64,000 bases of DNA from Strongylocentrotus purpuratus (taxonomy: Eukaryota; Echinodermata; Echinoidea; Camarodonta; Strongylocentrotidae), in NCBI RefSeq assembly GCF_000002235.5, contig NW_022145597.1:26676423-26740422 (forward strand), in the 5' to 3' direction. The notes under the pieces are model-generated. The model saw only the letters and a program-made list of their open reading frames with translations. It ran no database searches and had not been told where the DNA came from. Made by a program: the position numbers and the translations under genes. Each line of letters begins with the position of its first letter. The stretch's first letter is position 1. Positions 1-11,514 of this stretch are shown here, piece by piece.

Positions 1-100
1 ACATGGTTCATATTTAATGTTTTGTGCCTACGGAGCGGAAATCTATGTTTGCATGACTCAAATTATTTTCTGTTTGTTTATTGACTGTCATATGTTATAG

Positions 101-207
101 GTGCCCTTGCTTGCTACGGATCCAGTTCAAATATGCTGGCAAACACTTCCAACTACAAGATTTCTAACACAGGAAGTGGAAGTCCCAACAAGCTCCTCTA
201 CGTCTAG
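101..207 (+). CDS. Last exon of an upstream proteinase K-like protease gene (partial)
   Basis: This is the terminal coding exon of a secreted S8 (subtilisin/proteinase K) protease whose earlier exons lie left of the window. The acceptor AG is at 99-100 and the exon enters in phase 1. It encodes the C-terminal segment starting ALACYGSSS and ending KLLYV, with stop TAG at 205-207. It is identical in protein sequence to the last exon of the complete gene at 14786-21212; the only coding difference I saw is a silent T/C in a Thr codon. It shows that at least two protease genes sit head to tail here. Whether the upstream gene is complete cannot be judged from this window. Confidence 0.88.
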
Positions 208-360
208 GTGGGTACAATTCCTATTTCTCTTTTCTCTCTCATTCTCGGTATGTTTTATGAATCTAAAGTATGCGTGTGCCTGCATGCAGTTCCAATTAGC
301 CTACGAATCTATTTTATGGGAGTGTAGACTGCATGGATTATTCAATTATAATTGTAGTCA

Positions 361-377
361 TTGAAATAATAATAATG

Positions 378-412
<35 letters not shown>

Positions 413-560
413 TACACAAATAATGATAATAAAATTATCATTAATAATAATAAAAACAATACTGCTGTTCCTTCTTATTATGATAACAAACATTATAATC
501 ATGCTTATAATAGTCCTAATACTAATCAAAATAATGAAAATAATAGTAATAATCATAATG
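361..560. repeat. ATA/ATT-rich simple repeat
   Basis: A run of (AAT)n at about 366-410 followed by 150 bp of degenerate AT-only trinucleotides. Any reading frame here is poly-Ile and not a gene. The same tract is present at 21366-21565. Confidence 0.9.
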
Positions 561-599
561 GTGTAAATATTACCCATTTGGTCAATAACCCAAGGTGAC

Positions 600-1680
600 A
601 ATTACGCCATCCCTGCAAAAGACCCCCGGAGGAAAATTCCCCCCCCCCCCGGCCCGGAAATGACTTCCTGTCGAATATCCACCCTGAAAATAAGTTGGTT
701 TTAACTAATGCAGGTTGTATCGGGGGGAATTGTCCTCGGGTGGGGGGGGGGGGGGTATTGCCTTCACATTGGTTTTTCGAAAACACCAGTTGTGGCGATC
801 ATGGTATCTTTATCGATATGTTTTGCAATTTAGTGATATTTGACTTAGTTTTCGACGTTTTTTAGTATTACAAATTTTCTGCTCTGGTGTTTGATTTTCA
901 GGTGGTGACGCTGGCCGGGCCCCTAAAGCAGAGATAAAAAAAAAAAGTGTGTAACAGATAACACATAATTGCGTTTGATTCCTTTTTCAAATCATCATCT
1001 ACTTCTAATTATTCCTGAAGTGCGTATTGGAGACTCAATTGTGTGTAACAACGTCACATTTTCTTTCGCCTTGCAGATGATAACCTCAAAAAGAATGTAA
1101 TATGATTTTTAATTGTATTGGATAGAAATACAAGAACGACGTGTATTATTGGTATTTAAAGTCATAAAACACATTCTAAAAGTGCCATTAAAATATCGAA
1201 TTCTTTACCGAATAAAATTTCAATTGAACCCTATTTAACTTGTAGAGCTTGCCTTTGTAAAACATATGTGGTCTTGCAGTGAGTTACAAAACAATGCAAT
1301 AGGTATTTGGGCTGTTTCATCAAACATTTTTTTCGGAAGAGAAGCTGTTTTTTCGAGCTGGCTTTGATCGCATCCAAGAAATCGAAACAGAAAAGCCAAT
1401 AACAACGTTAGAGCCGCCAACCCCATGGTAAATAAATTCCCCTGCGATTATGCGACATTAGCTTGGCACTAACCTTACTCTACCCATTAATTATGCTTGG
1501 GAGAACTTCTGCGTAGAACAGATCTACCAAACTGATAAACGTAATGTTCCGTTTACTCAGAATTCAACTTGTCCCTAGGTCTACGATCACGTCCACGAAA
1601 GGCAAACATAAACTAACTTTTAATCTTAAATTTTAACCTTAAATAAGTTAAAGATCTCATCAAACAAAGGGCCAGAGAGC
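600..1680. other. Protease 3' flank, no gene recognised
   Basis: Sequence between the AT repeat and the GA-rich tandem block. It contains a C tract and a G tract (640-650 and 738-754). Near 900 there is a good acceptor (tttcag followed by GTGGTGACG) that could serve a 3' UTR intron, because a donor-like gtgggt follows the stop codon at 207. The same arrangement exists in copy B (21213 and 21903). Nothing else is recognised. Confidence 0.5.
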
Positions 1681-1687
1681 TAAAGAA

Positions 1688-2141
1688 TAGGTAAATGGCC
1701 AAAATTTAAATGAGGCGAGTGAGAAGGAGAAGTAGTAAACGATAAAGGAAGAAAGAGATAGATGGCAAGACCGTGAGGAGCTGCTGAAGAGAGGAGATAA
1801 TGAAACATAAAGTAATGGATACATAAGAAGAGAGATAGGGAGATAAAGTGGGGGAGTGAGGAAACGTATGAGTACAAAAGGCTGGATAAAGGAAAAGGTT
1901 TCCAGTGCCGGAGTAGTTTGAGAGCTTGGAAGAGACAGCGAGTTGTTGGAATACAGATTTTAGCTCAATATCGATGGTGAATCAAATGTGCGCGCGCGCG
2001 CGCATGTGTGTGTGTGTGTGTGTGTGTGTGTATACGTATATATATATATTCATCTGTATGTATATATATAGACCGAAGAGCGGAGCTGTTAAAGAGAGTA
2101 AATAATGAAAGATGAAGTAATGGATATATATTATGAAAGGA

Positions 2142-2193
<52 letters not shown>

Positions 2194-2418
2194 TGGGGGC
2201 GTGGGGAAAGGTAAGAAAACAAGAGGCTGGATAAAGGAAAGGTTTTCGAGTGGCGGAATGGGGTGAGAGCTTGAGAGAGAGAGCGAGTTGGCGGTATACA
2301 GATTTTGGCTCAATATCAATGGTATATTACCTGTGTGTGGGTGTGTGTGTGTGTGTGTGTGTGAGGGTGCGCGCGTGTGTGTGAGTGTGTGTGTGTGCTC
2401 TTGTAACACACCTGCCAA
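1688..2418. repeat. Imperfect tandem duplication with GT, TA, GA and GC microsatellites
   Basis: Two related units of about 300-350 bp lie head to tail, at about 1770-2040 and 2075-2390. Both contain the core GGCTGGATAAAGGAAA, then a GAGAGCTTG..GAGAGA motif, then ACAGATTTTRGCTCAATATC. The first ends in (GC)n(GT)n(TA)n and the second contains (GA)n and ends in (GT)n. Copy B carries the same pair at 22690-23375 with different microsatellite lengths. Confidence 0.8.
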
Positions 2419-2436
2419 TAAGGGGTAAATCGGAGA

Positions 2437-2464
2437 TAGCCCCGATTTCCAAATCGGGGCTATT
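2437..2464. repeat. Perfect 13-bp-arm hairpin
   Basis: ATAGCCCCGATTT and its exact inverse are separated by 2 bases, giving an uninterrupted 13-bp stem. It is conserved exactly in copy B at about 23411-23438. It lies in non-coding DNA and no terminator or RNA role can be assigned. Confidence 0.7.
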
Positions 2465-3814
2465 TGAAATGCTTTTAGAAACGCTTACAAATAATTAAAT
2501 AATACCGCCATCTCTTGTTCTGGTCTTTTGGAAAAATGCCTCCATGGAGAAAATAAAATATCATTGAAAACAAAATTATACGCATTGCCTTTAAAATTTT
2601 ATTTAAGGGTACCATTGCTAAAAAATAACACAGATTTGATTACGTGGTAAAGTTCTCGCACACGTTTGATATCCCCGATTACACGGTAAATTTCTCGCAC
2701 ATAATTGATACCCCCGTTTCCACCCTAAAATCTTTGCACATTACCTCGATATCCCCAACTGTACGGAGAAATACTCGGCAACTTAAGGTTCATGTAACAT
2801 CATCAGGGCGGCTCTACAAGGGAGGGGCAGGGCGCGGCCGCCCCTTATGTGCTCAAACAATTAAAAATATAGAGTAGAAAAGAAGATGAGGAAGAAGGAA
2901 GAAGGCTATGGGAAAAGAGAGGACTAGGTCATACAACTTTACAATTGATGAAGTCTGTCGTCTTTGGCTGATCGTCAACGAAACGGAGTTAATTATTTTG
3001 TCAAGTCTGCTTGTTGCTACGACAGGCAGCCAGTGAAAACGAATTCGTTTAATAAAATTATGGAAATGCAAGCATTACTTTAAACAAACAGAACTTTCTT
3101 ATTCCTTGCTCATTTTCCTGATTGAGGTTTTTATGAAGGGGCAGAGACTGAACTTTCTAAAAAATGGGTTTCTCTTTGAAATTCAGATACAGTCCGCAAA
3201 ATGACTTTTTGATTCCTTCACTTCAAACTGATTTTATTCACTCATGCTTAAAATATGCATCATACGAGTTGCATCAAATGAAAGAAGAGGATCTAAGCTC
3301 TACAAATATGTGTCATTTGTTATTAAATTATAATTGTGATTAAGTTATGATAAAACATTGATAATTCTCGGTTTCGTTTTTTTCTGGGACGCACTGTATA
3401 TAACATAACACAAAACAAATTGAAACTCTAAATTCTACAATCCTTTGAAAAGACAATAATTAGCTCAGTGATCGCATCATAGAGGGCAATACAAGACATG
3501 AAAGAAATCCATTTTACAACAATAGTAAATGCAACCAAATTTGAACTGCCTGCAGTATAATTATGCTTCTTGGGATTCAGGGTATGAAATTTCAGTATGA
3601 TATACATGTAGTATTTGTTATTATGAATGTTATTATTAACTTGCATAAAAAATCTCTATGACAAGCTCATTTTCATCTCGACAATTAAACCTTTTGATTT
3701 GTTTATACGTAATTTGTTAAAGAATTACCTAAATGACTGCTCCGATGATTTTCTACCGCTATTAATAAACATTTAATTCATATTATGGGAAAGCAAATTC
3801 GTAATTACACCGAC

Positions 3815-4362
3815 TTAAAGGGATAGTTGAGTTCTGTTGCAGAGGGCGCTACACAAAATAATTTTTTGTGAGATAATGAAAAACTGAGTGTCAAATTTGA
3901 AAGAACATACAATTTAAATAGCAATATCATCTTTGTTTGATCAAAATCGGTTCAGAGACGGCTGAAATATTCACAAATATAACCATTTCTCATAATTTGT
4001 GTACCACCACAAATATTCGATAACTTGAAAAAGCCGTTGAAAAAACGAAATAGCGCCTTTTACGTTGTATTTCAGCCAATGCCGATGTTGGCTTTTTTTG
4101 TTGGCCTTTTCGTGTTGGTTATATTAAGCCCAACCAGCCGGCCCATGTTAATTAATTAACGGTCACCGTATTTTTTTGAAAATGAGCTGAATTTGTATGA
4201 TCGTATTGGCTAAATTTCACACATTTTGGGGTCTAAAATTACCTTTATAGCAATTTTAGGTCCTCAAATGGCACTAGAAATGTCATAGATAAGAATAAGA
4301 GCAATAACCCTGTACTTTGAAGGCAATTGCGGTCTGAAAACAGAACTCAACTATCCCTTTAA
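3815..4362. mobile_element. TTAA-flanked MITE, family 1, copy A
   Basis: A 540-bp non-autonomous DNA transposon. Its terminal inverted repeats are about 20 bp (AGGGATAGTTGAGTTCTGTT at the left, its inverse at the right). Both ends are bordered by TTAA (3815-3818 and 4359-4362), the target used by piggyBac-type transposases. It has no coding capacity. The copy at 24789-25337 is the duplicate of this insertion, and a diverged relative lies at about 61590-61767. Confidence 0.85.
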
Positions 4363-4962
4363 GTTGTATTCTTTTTATGAAAAGTATATAGGATCAAGGC
4401 AAATATGCCTTGCATTTTCCCCGAAACCCCACGATTTCCTGTTTATGATTATAGCACATTATTAGGCTTGATACCGTTTTTAGACTGATGTATTAATAAG
4501 CAAATACATATATGCATAACCAACGTCTATAATCATGATTATGATGTCCTCGTTTCGTTGTATGTTATCAATTAAATATCATGACGAGAAGCGCGTCAAA
4601 AATATCTGAACAGCGAAATGATTTCCGATCTTGGTCAACTATTTCGATTGAAGGATTTTTACTTCATCTAATAAAAAATTTTGATGACAAATATTCCGCA
4701 CTAAATTTGACAATTATCAACATCTATACTATAGTCGTAGTTTTCACAATTAATAACTCACGAACCTCACACTGCAAGGATAACATTCATCCAGATTCTC
4801 CATGACAACCCGGGCACGAAGCTGGTTCTACGCAAATTATCGCTGAAGAAAGTGGTCTGCAATACCGAACAAGCAACTGTGACATCCCCTCTGCTCACTG
4901 AAAAGTGCAATCCTCCATTTGCACTCTGGTTGTTGTTGTTAGGTTTATTGGCGTTCATCATT

Positions 4963-6400
4963 CAGGAGTGAATATTTACGCCTTTTATAATAATAATAAT
5001 ATTCATTTGTAAAGCGCAATAACTATGTGGATATATTCTATTGCGCTGCAAAGAGCTCGTAAATGCTGTGCTATACATACTATATGAACAAATGAGTTTT
5101 CAGTTTTGATTTAAAATTATCTAGTGATGGGGCTTTCCTTATTTCTAGTGGTAATTTATTCCATAATCTAGGGGCAGCACAGAGAAATGACCGGTCCCCG
5201 ATGGTTACTTTGGTTTTATATGGGGGTATTTGCAACATAAATGTGTCTTGTGTACTACGAAGGTTACGACCATGAGTTTGAGACTTGATGTGCAACAATT
5301 CAGTAACGTAACTAGGAGTTTGACCATTTAGAGCTTTGTAGACTATCATTAATATTTTAAATGTAATTCTCTGGCGAATTGGCAACCAATGTAGTTCCTT
5401 TAGAAGTGGGGTTATTCGAGAGAATTTTGGGAGGCTGCAAATTAGTCGTGCACATGTATTTTGGACCCGCTGCAACTTGGAAATTTGTGAGTCTGGCAAT
5501 CCATACAATAAACTATTACAGTAATCTAGTTTACTAGTAACACATGCATGCATGATAGTTTTCATGCTGTCCTGATCAAAGTATTTTCGAAAGCGTCTCA
5601 AATTATAAATCATGAAATAGGCTGATTTGCATATTTTAGTGATATGTGAATCCATATTCAGGTGGGTATCAAAAGACACACCTAAGTTTCTAACAGTATC
5701 AGATGGGGTTATGGTTGAGTCACCAACTGATACACTACGCGACCTAAATTTAGAAACCTGGCGTGGAGTACGAATGGCCAAAAGTTCTGTTTTGTTATCA
5801 TTTAACATCAACTTGTTTTGCAACATCCAAATCTTAATATAAACAACACATGATTCTAATTCAGAAATACAATGATCTTCAGCCGGTGTGTTAGGACAGA
5901 AAGATAGGTATAGTTGGGTGTCGTCTACGTAGCAGTGACAACTAATACTAGGAAACTCTGTATGGATATTTGTAAGGAGTCTGCTTGTATACAAGGTAAA
6001 CAACAGAGGGCCTAATCGCGACCCTTGAGGAACGCCAAAAGGCACATTGAATACATCAGAGACAACGTTATCAATTTCAATTTTCTGTTTTCTATCTGAC
6101 AAGTAAGATTCAATCCATTCGATAACCTTTCCATCAACCCTAAAATGGCTTCTTAGAGTTTTCAGTAAAAATGAGTGATCTATTGTGTCGAAAGCACTGC
6201 TCATATCAAGGAGAAGCAGCAGACTTATTTTCTGGTTGTCCATTGACATAAGAAGATCACTTTTTATCCTAAGAAGTGCTGTTTCAGTACTGTGAAATTT
6301 TCGGTATGCTGATTGATTGAGCGGCAACAGTGAATGATGTTCAATGTGCTCAAGAATCTGTTGGGTAGCAGCACCTTCTACCAACTTAGAAATATGTTAG
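4963..6400 (-). mobile_element. L2/CR1-type LINE, 5'-truncated, with open reverse transcriptase frame
   Basis: The complement of 5080-6384 is an open frame of about 434 codons covering most of a non-LTR reverse transcriptase. It shows the palm motif DMSSAFDTIDH, the GVPQGSRLGPLLF motif, the catalytic box YVDDTQLYLSF, then the thumb and C-terminal region with KLDYCNSLLYGLP, LHWLPIRQRI and a C-terminal RLWNKLP motif. This order is typical of the L2/CR1 group. The 3' end on this strand is a GCGC-type tail followed by (ATT)n at about 4988-5001. A stop just before the frame and loss of RT similarity near 6400 mark a 5' truncation, so the endonuclease is missing. The long open frame suggests a fairly young insertion. 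It is absent from copy B of the duplication. Confidence 0.88.
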
Positions 6401-6850
6401 GATGTCAATTTTTTCGAATTAGATTTACTTTTTTTGGATACATAGATTTGGATAAATTAGATTTTTAAACTATTTATTTAATGTTGAAGAGGTCAGTGGC
6501 TGGCGAGCAAAAGGCTTGTCGGCTATTATGTTCAGACGTCCAAGGACCAACCCGGAAACGGTACGTTACGTTACGTTGTCACAAGCCAAATGGTGAGCCT
6601 AGGTCCTTCGACGTCCTCCAATAAGCCAGGCCGCCCCCGCTGCATTTCTTTAAAATTTTGTCCGAAAACTAATGAAAAAAAAATCATATACATGGACATT
6701 CTAAACGTTAATACAGGCAATTTCTTTTTCTCTCTCTCTTTTCTCTTCTGAGTACTTTTCTAATTTAATTTTTGTCCTCTTCTTCTTCGTCATGTATCAC
6801 TCACTATAAATAAGCGAAACATCTTGGGCTCGAATAATTATGTGCAGTGC
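6400..6850. other. Non-coding junction, no gene recognised
   Basis: AT-rich sequence with a short GTTAC(GTTAC)n tract near 6566 and a CT-rich run near 6730-6760. It joins the truncated L2-like LINE to an older LINE fragment. Nothing else is supported. Confidence 0.4.
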
Positions 6851-7552
6851 AAAATGGTTATTGAAGTTTCGGAGCTTGTTGGTTGATAGTGTCTGTGGAA
6901 TTCAAAAGTAATGGGATTTCATTTTCATTTTCCATGCCAGTTTCTGTAATAAGCATGGCTCTCATTAAAAGGAAGCGCGGGCAATTGCATAAGAAATGGT
7001 TAACTGTTTCTTTTTCGTTTTCACAGTACATGAACATTGTCCAGTCTCATGTTGTTTCAACTCGATCGAAAATTTTCATTTAACCCAAGTTTTCAATTTT
7101 TAGGCTATGGAGAATAGCTTCGTTATTTCTGTTGTTCAACTAAGTAGCCAAAAATGTTTTTTGTTACTAGGGTTTGTGTTTCCCGTAGGGGTTGATGACG
7201 TTTCATTCCATCTTTTTTGCCATTTCTCTATGTAGAATTTCGTTAGGGCATAGTTTGATTCTACTCTGGTAAGCTAGTGCGTTGTTGGTTTCTATGTTTT
7301 TATTTAGTCCTACTTTAGCATACTTGTTATCTCATTGTGGTGTAGACCACAGTGACTGGGAATCCCTTCGAAATAGACCTGGATGCTTTTGTATTTTAAT
7401 TGACTATACAGGGTTAGAATTTCAAGAACAAAAGATTCGTCCTTACGAGCTAGTGGCCTAGAGTGAACTCAATGAGTCGGAAAATATATCTACCGGTGTA
7501 GAGACTTGGGAGTTGTAATTACCATATCTTGTTACAGAAATGAGGGAAGGAG
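6850..7552 (-). mobile_element. Degraded LINE fragment with RNase H and CCHC-like tail (I/R1-type group)
   Basis: Read on the minus strand, 7322-7440 encodes an RNase H-like block containing IPSHCGLHHNE, the conserved histidine region of LINE RNase H domains. It is followed by sequence with RWNET, then a cysteine/histidine segment of the form CxxC..ETVNHFLCNCPRF at about 6960-7060. That order is seen at the 3' end of I/R1-type LINE ORF2 proteins. Several frame breaks make it non-functional. The part at 7322-7552 is shared with copy B (26105-26332). The rest is present only here, which places a breakpoint of copy B inside this fragment. Confidence 0.6.
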
Positions 7553-7701
7553 AGTAAATGTACTCCCTGAGGGGAGTCACTTATGCGACAAGCACTTACT
7601 CCCCATAGGGAGTAAATTTAAACCTCTTTTTCTCTGTGTGTATAATAATAATAATAATAATAATAATAACTAGAAATTTAATTCGTCATGGGGACGAATT
7701 A

Positions 7702-9561
7702 GGTGGTCTGTCTTCAAGTCTTATGATGTATTATAATATTTACTATATTGAGAAAGGGAGAAGTTATATAGACATGTAAACAATGATGATCATGATGATG
7801 ATGATGATCTTGATAGTAATGGGGATGACGATGATGATGATGATGATGATCATGATGATGTTGATGATTATCATCAACAGACCACGATGACATCAGACTG
7901 AAAAAAATGAGAGAACATTTAGATAGTATATAGTCTCAGCTACAACATACTCAAAAATCAACAAAAATCAAGCCGAAATAACGGCGATATTGCTCGCAAA
8001 AGACAAGAATGTAGAATCCAGATTTGAGAAAAAGTCATCTCCCATAAGGATTACACGCAAAAAGTAATGGATCTAGTGATAATAGGGTAATAATAAAGTA
8101 AATATGGTTGTTTATTACATTATTTGCGATTGTACGTGTTTTAATATTCAAAGGAGATGGTAGAGTGAATGGTCAAAAAGAAAAAAAAGTGAAGAAAAAA
8201 AAATTGTTGGAGACGCCCGGACTCGAACCAGGGACCTCGAGGTCGGAAGTCAAGTGCGTTACCGATATACCAAAACATTTCCCATAGAGATTACACGTAA
8301 ACGGAAAATGGAATGCACAAATCCCACTTTGTAATTGAAATATGAGCATGATCCCGGCATCTGATCGAAAAATAAAGGACACACTTGTGATAGCTTATTG
8401 TCTCAGCTACAACATACTCAAAGTTCAGCGTAAACAAAGCTAAAACGACGGAGATATTGCTCGCAAAAGACTGGATGTAGAATCCAGTTTTGAGAAAAAA
8501 TCATGTCCCATAGAGAATACACGCAAAATGTGAAAAATTGACATGCCTCCTTTAATCGCAAAAATACGCCATGATACCATTGTCAAAATGAAATATTGTG
8601 TCAACTGCCTTTGTAGAGAATATTCTCAGGTAGAACATATCAAAATTTGAAAGAAAATTGATCAATATTTACAGAGATACAATCAATTTTTCAAAAATCT
8701 GCTGACGTCATAATATGCAAATTGAAATTTTGAGTTCGGAGGCCATTATGATGACGTCATGAGTTAATTGAGGATCAAATGAGACATGAATTCATATCTC
8801 CAACTCATGCTTTTTCCAACCATGATATAAAAATTGGGGGTCAATGGACTATCTGAAGAGCTATTTTGATTTTTAAAATGGCATGTTTTTGATCAAATTT
8901 GCATTATATTGCCCATAGCAGCACGCGCGGATTTTGAACTTTGACGCGCGCTCACGGCCTTATGAAAGGTCAAGAGTGACTGAAATTAATGTAAATTGTC
9001 ATTTACGGTAAGAGGAATCTAAATCATGTAAAAAAAATTAAATTTGACTTTTTACGCGCGCTGTGAGCGCGCGCAACGCGCGCGGGGACACTTACGGACG
9101 GAAAATTTTGAAATGCTTAAAATGACCTGAAACGTGTGCAAACAAAATTTGGGACGAATTGGAGCATTTTAAAAATTTTAAGCGGGCGTACGTGCGCGTC
9201 GAGGTGCGCGCACGGATTTTGTTGACATTTTTAGTTGACCTTTGACCGGAAGTTGATGTATACTAAATATGGTTTATTTTTGATTACTCGTTATTGAGAT
9301 ATGATAATGACCTGATTTTTACAAAATGGCGCCTGGATGACGTCACGATGACCCCATGAACTTGAAAAAGGTTTCGGGAACTTCATATCATAGGGCCTGA
9401 TGACTAGCAGAAATTTGAAGGAAATTGACCAGGTCGAGTTCGAGTAAACGTATACACAAAAAAAGTGTACGGAATAAATAAAAATAAATAAAGAAAGAAT
9501 AAAGAATAAAGAAAGAAAATTCTAACGAAATCAATAGGTGATCTGTCATCGACAGACCACC
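7702..9561. mobile_element. Non-autonomous TIR element, 1.86 kb
   Basis: The ends are GGTGGTCTGTC (7702-7712) and its exact inverse GACAGACCACC (9551-9561), bordered by TA on both sides. That suggests a TA-target DNA transposon. The interior has no long frame. It contains two or three diverged internal repeats (about 7936-8060, 8400-8530 and a weaker one from 8620), GAT-rich simple sequence (7783-7870), clusters of CGCGCG-rich motifs (8920-9230) and a tRNA-like stretch on the minus strand. The left end sits beside an (ATA)n run and the right end abuts a SINE-like tail, so it may have jumped into an older retroelement tail. Confidence 0.6.
8197..8272 (-). repeat. tRNA-like sequence (SINE head or tRNA pseudogene)
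   Basis: The minus strand carries a good Pol III B box (GGTTCGAGTCC) and a fair A-box-like stretch (TATATCGGTAACGC). A T arm can be folded, and a run of Ts after the 3' end would stop Pol III. The anticodon-loop region resembles the ACTTCCGA type. The 5' acceptor strand does not pair with the 3' one, so this is not a functional tRNA gene. It lies inside the 7702-9561 element. Confidence 0.5.
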
Positions 9562-9690
9562 TAATAATAATTAATTTCTATATAGCGCTTAATACAAATG
9601 TCTCTAAGCGCTTTACAAATATACTATTACCCCGGTCATTGGATTCAGTGCTTGCCCGCACACACTGTATGGGACTTTGACAATCCAGTA
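9562..9690 (-). repeat. SINE/L2-type 3' tail copy
   Basis: On the minus strand it reads GTGTGCGGG..AAGC, then a stretch containing AATCCAATGACCGGGGTAATA, then TTGTAAAGCGCTT, AAGCGCTATATA and (TTA)n. The same order is found on the plus strand at about 29385-29500, so this is a dispersed retroposon family with an L2-like tail. Confidence 0.65.
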
Positions 9691-10690
9691 GTCAACAAGT
9701 GAACATTATCCTCATCCCATTTCAGACCTATATGCCCCCGATCCATGCATGAAGCCTTGTCAAATCTCTTGGCGAAGATGCTAATTAATCTTTTTATGTT
9801 AAAGGTGTCTACGAAATGCATCAGTGATACAACATTGTTCTGGGCTTTATTTCGTCAAAAGTACAGCTAGAATAAGGGTTATTTATTGGATTTTCGGTTA
9901 GATTTAGTCTTAGAGATTGGGGTTTAGTACAGTTTTTGATCGAAGCTTGAATAAAATTCGGAATTCAATTAGTTAAGAATATTGACAGTGGAGCAGATGT
10001 CGATAGAGCACGTATTATACAACCGATAGTTCACGTGTCTTGTATTCTTTGAGCAAATATGACATAACCATATCTCCATAACCTATAACACATATTTTGA
10101 TGATAATATTTCTTGCATTTCTTGCATCTTGCGAATGGGCAGGTGTCACTGCTTGGAGAATGGTTTTGATGTATGTTAGAAGGTTAGTGTGGTAAAGTTC
10201 ACTGGTTATTGCACGAAGGCCATGGTGACGATCTTTTGAATGTTGAAATAAGGGACTTTTCTAGGCCCTGACTTCACATGAGAAGGAAAAATATTCAAAC
10301 TAGTAGCAAATTAATGAGAGAGCTAAGCGAAAACACAAACAAACTTTGTTATGATTACGATGTCATTTTATAAACAAAACAGTTTTTGATAAGATATACT
10401 CTTGCCCACAAAGTTATGAATGTTTTTGATCAATCTAAAGAATCATAGAGATTGATCGACTGATCAATACAATTCTGAGAAGATATAAACAGAATTCTGT
10501 CAGAAAAAGGCCATATTGTCACAATCATTACTCGACAAAATTGTAAGAAAATTATGTGGCTGTGATTAGAATAACATACCTGGGCAACCCACTGCCTGAA
10601 TCTACTCTGGAAAATACACTATTGATAATTATGAAGTTAATATGGTAAGATATTTTCCCAATGTATCTTCATACATAGGTTAATCAATAG
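9690..10690. other. Intergenic, no gene recognised
   Basis: AT-rich unique-looking sequence with no long frame, no splice-bounded exon and no recognisable repeat. Confidence 0.4.
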
Positions 10691-11410
10691 ACAGTGGCGT
10701 AATGAGCAAAAACGTTGGGGGGGGGGGGGGCTGACAAAAAAAAATCTGCAGCACCTCACTCTAACATGCAGGCCCCGCTGAACGTTTCGCAAAGTGGGGT
10801 CTAAGGGCGGAGCCCCCGAAGCTCAAGAGGTATGGGCATCAGTGGCGGATCCAGGAATTTCTTACCGGGGGGGGGGGCAAAAAATAGCATGGGGTTAGAT
10901 ATATGTAAAAAGATGAAGCGATAGCACGAGGCTTTAGCGGCGAGGGAGCGGAGCGACCAAGCGGGGATGGGGATGGGAGGGGGTTCTGGCCCCCTCCAAG
11001 AGTAAAAAGCATTTGCAATTTTAGAACCAAATTAGACGCATTTTCAGGTACTTCCTGGAGTATTATGACGTAAAATTGCTTTCTCCTACCCCTTCCAAGA
11101 GTAGGGATCTTTTGCAATTTGAGAACCACATTTGGCGCATTAATGTCCACCGGCATTTCCTGGAAGAAAAAAAAACGAGGCCTTCTGATTGGTGAGAAGT
11201 TAGAAGTCACGTCTTGAGACGTTGTATATGCCTTGATGCCGCACAATGCACAGAGACGGTGGTCCGGTACTTCATCAGTAGTACTTGCAAAAAATTTCTC
11301 GAGTGTATAAACTTTGTCGTTATCAGGCGCGTCGCTAGATCTTTGTCAGTGGGGGGGTGGGGAGGGTGTAGAGGCCACCGATTACCGACAAAACGAGCAA
11401 CCAATTACCG
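10690..11410. repeat. Diverged short repeats with poly-G tracts
   Basis: Three related starts occur: GACAGTGGCGTAATG (about 10692) followed by a G tract (10717-10730), CAGTGGCGGATCCAGGAATT (about 10842) followed by a G tract (10867-10877), and GGCGCGTCGCTAGATC (about 11325) followed by GTGGGGGGG. The internal phrase TTTGCAATTT..GAACCA..TT..GCGCATT is repeated at about 11008 and 11108. This looks like nested MITE fragments with no genes. Confidence 0.5.
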
Positions 11411-11514
11411 ATAAATATAATAATGCCAATGTCCAAATGTCTACAAATTTAACCCTGTAAACCCGGGGCCAGGAACTAAGTTATTTTTCAGTCTTCCCCC
11501 TCCTGCGCGAAGTG

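Larger units (their letters stand above)
1..4962 (+). repeat. Segmental duplication, copy A (pairs with 21006-25937)
   Basis: Position 1 aligns to 21006, and the match runs without a large break to 4962, with only scattered substitutions and length changes in simple repeats (for example the GA tract near 2148 and a TA tract near 2040). It covers the last protease exon, its 3' flank and a 540-bp MITE. After 4962 copy A enters LINE sequence, whereas copy B continues differently. Homology resumes at 7322-7552 (copy B 26105-26332). Past 7552 copy A leads into the flank of the second protease gene and copy B leads into PSMD1. That is the layout expected of a real tandem duplication, not of two uncollapsed alleles. 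Confidence 0.93.

Noticed and set aside
338-601. Open frames of almost pure Ile/Met/Asn
   Set aside because: They arise from AAT/ATA simple sequence, are open on both strands and recur only because of the segmental duplication.
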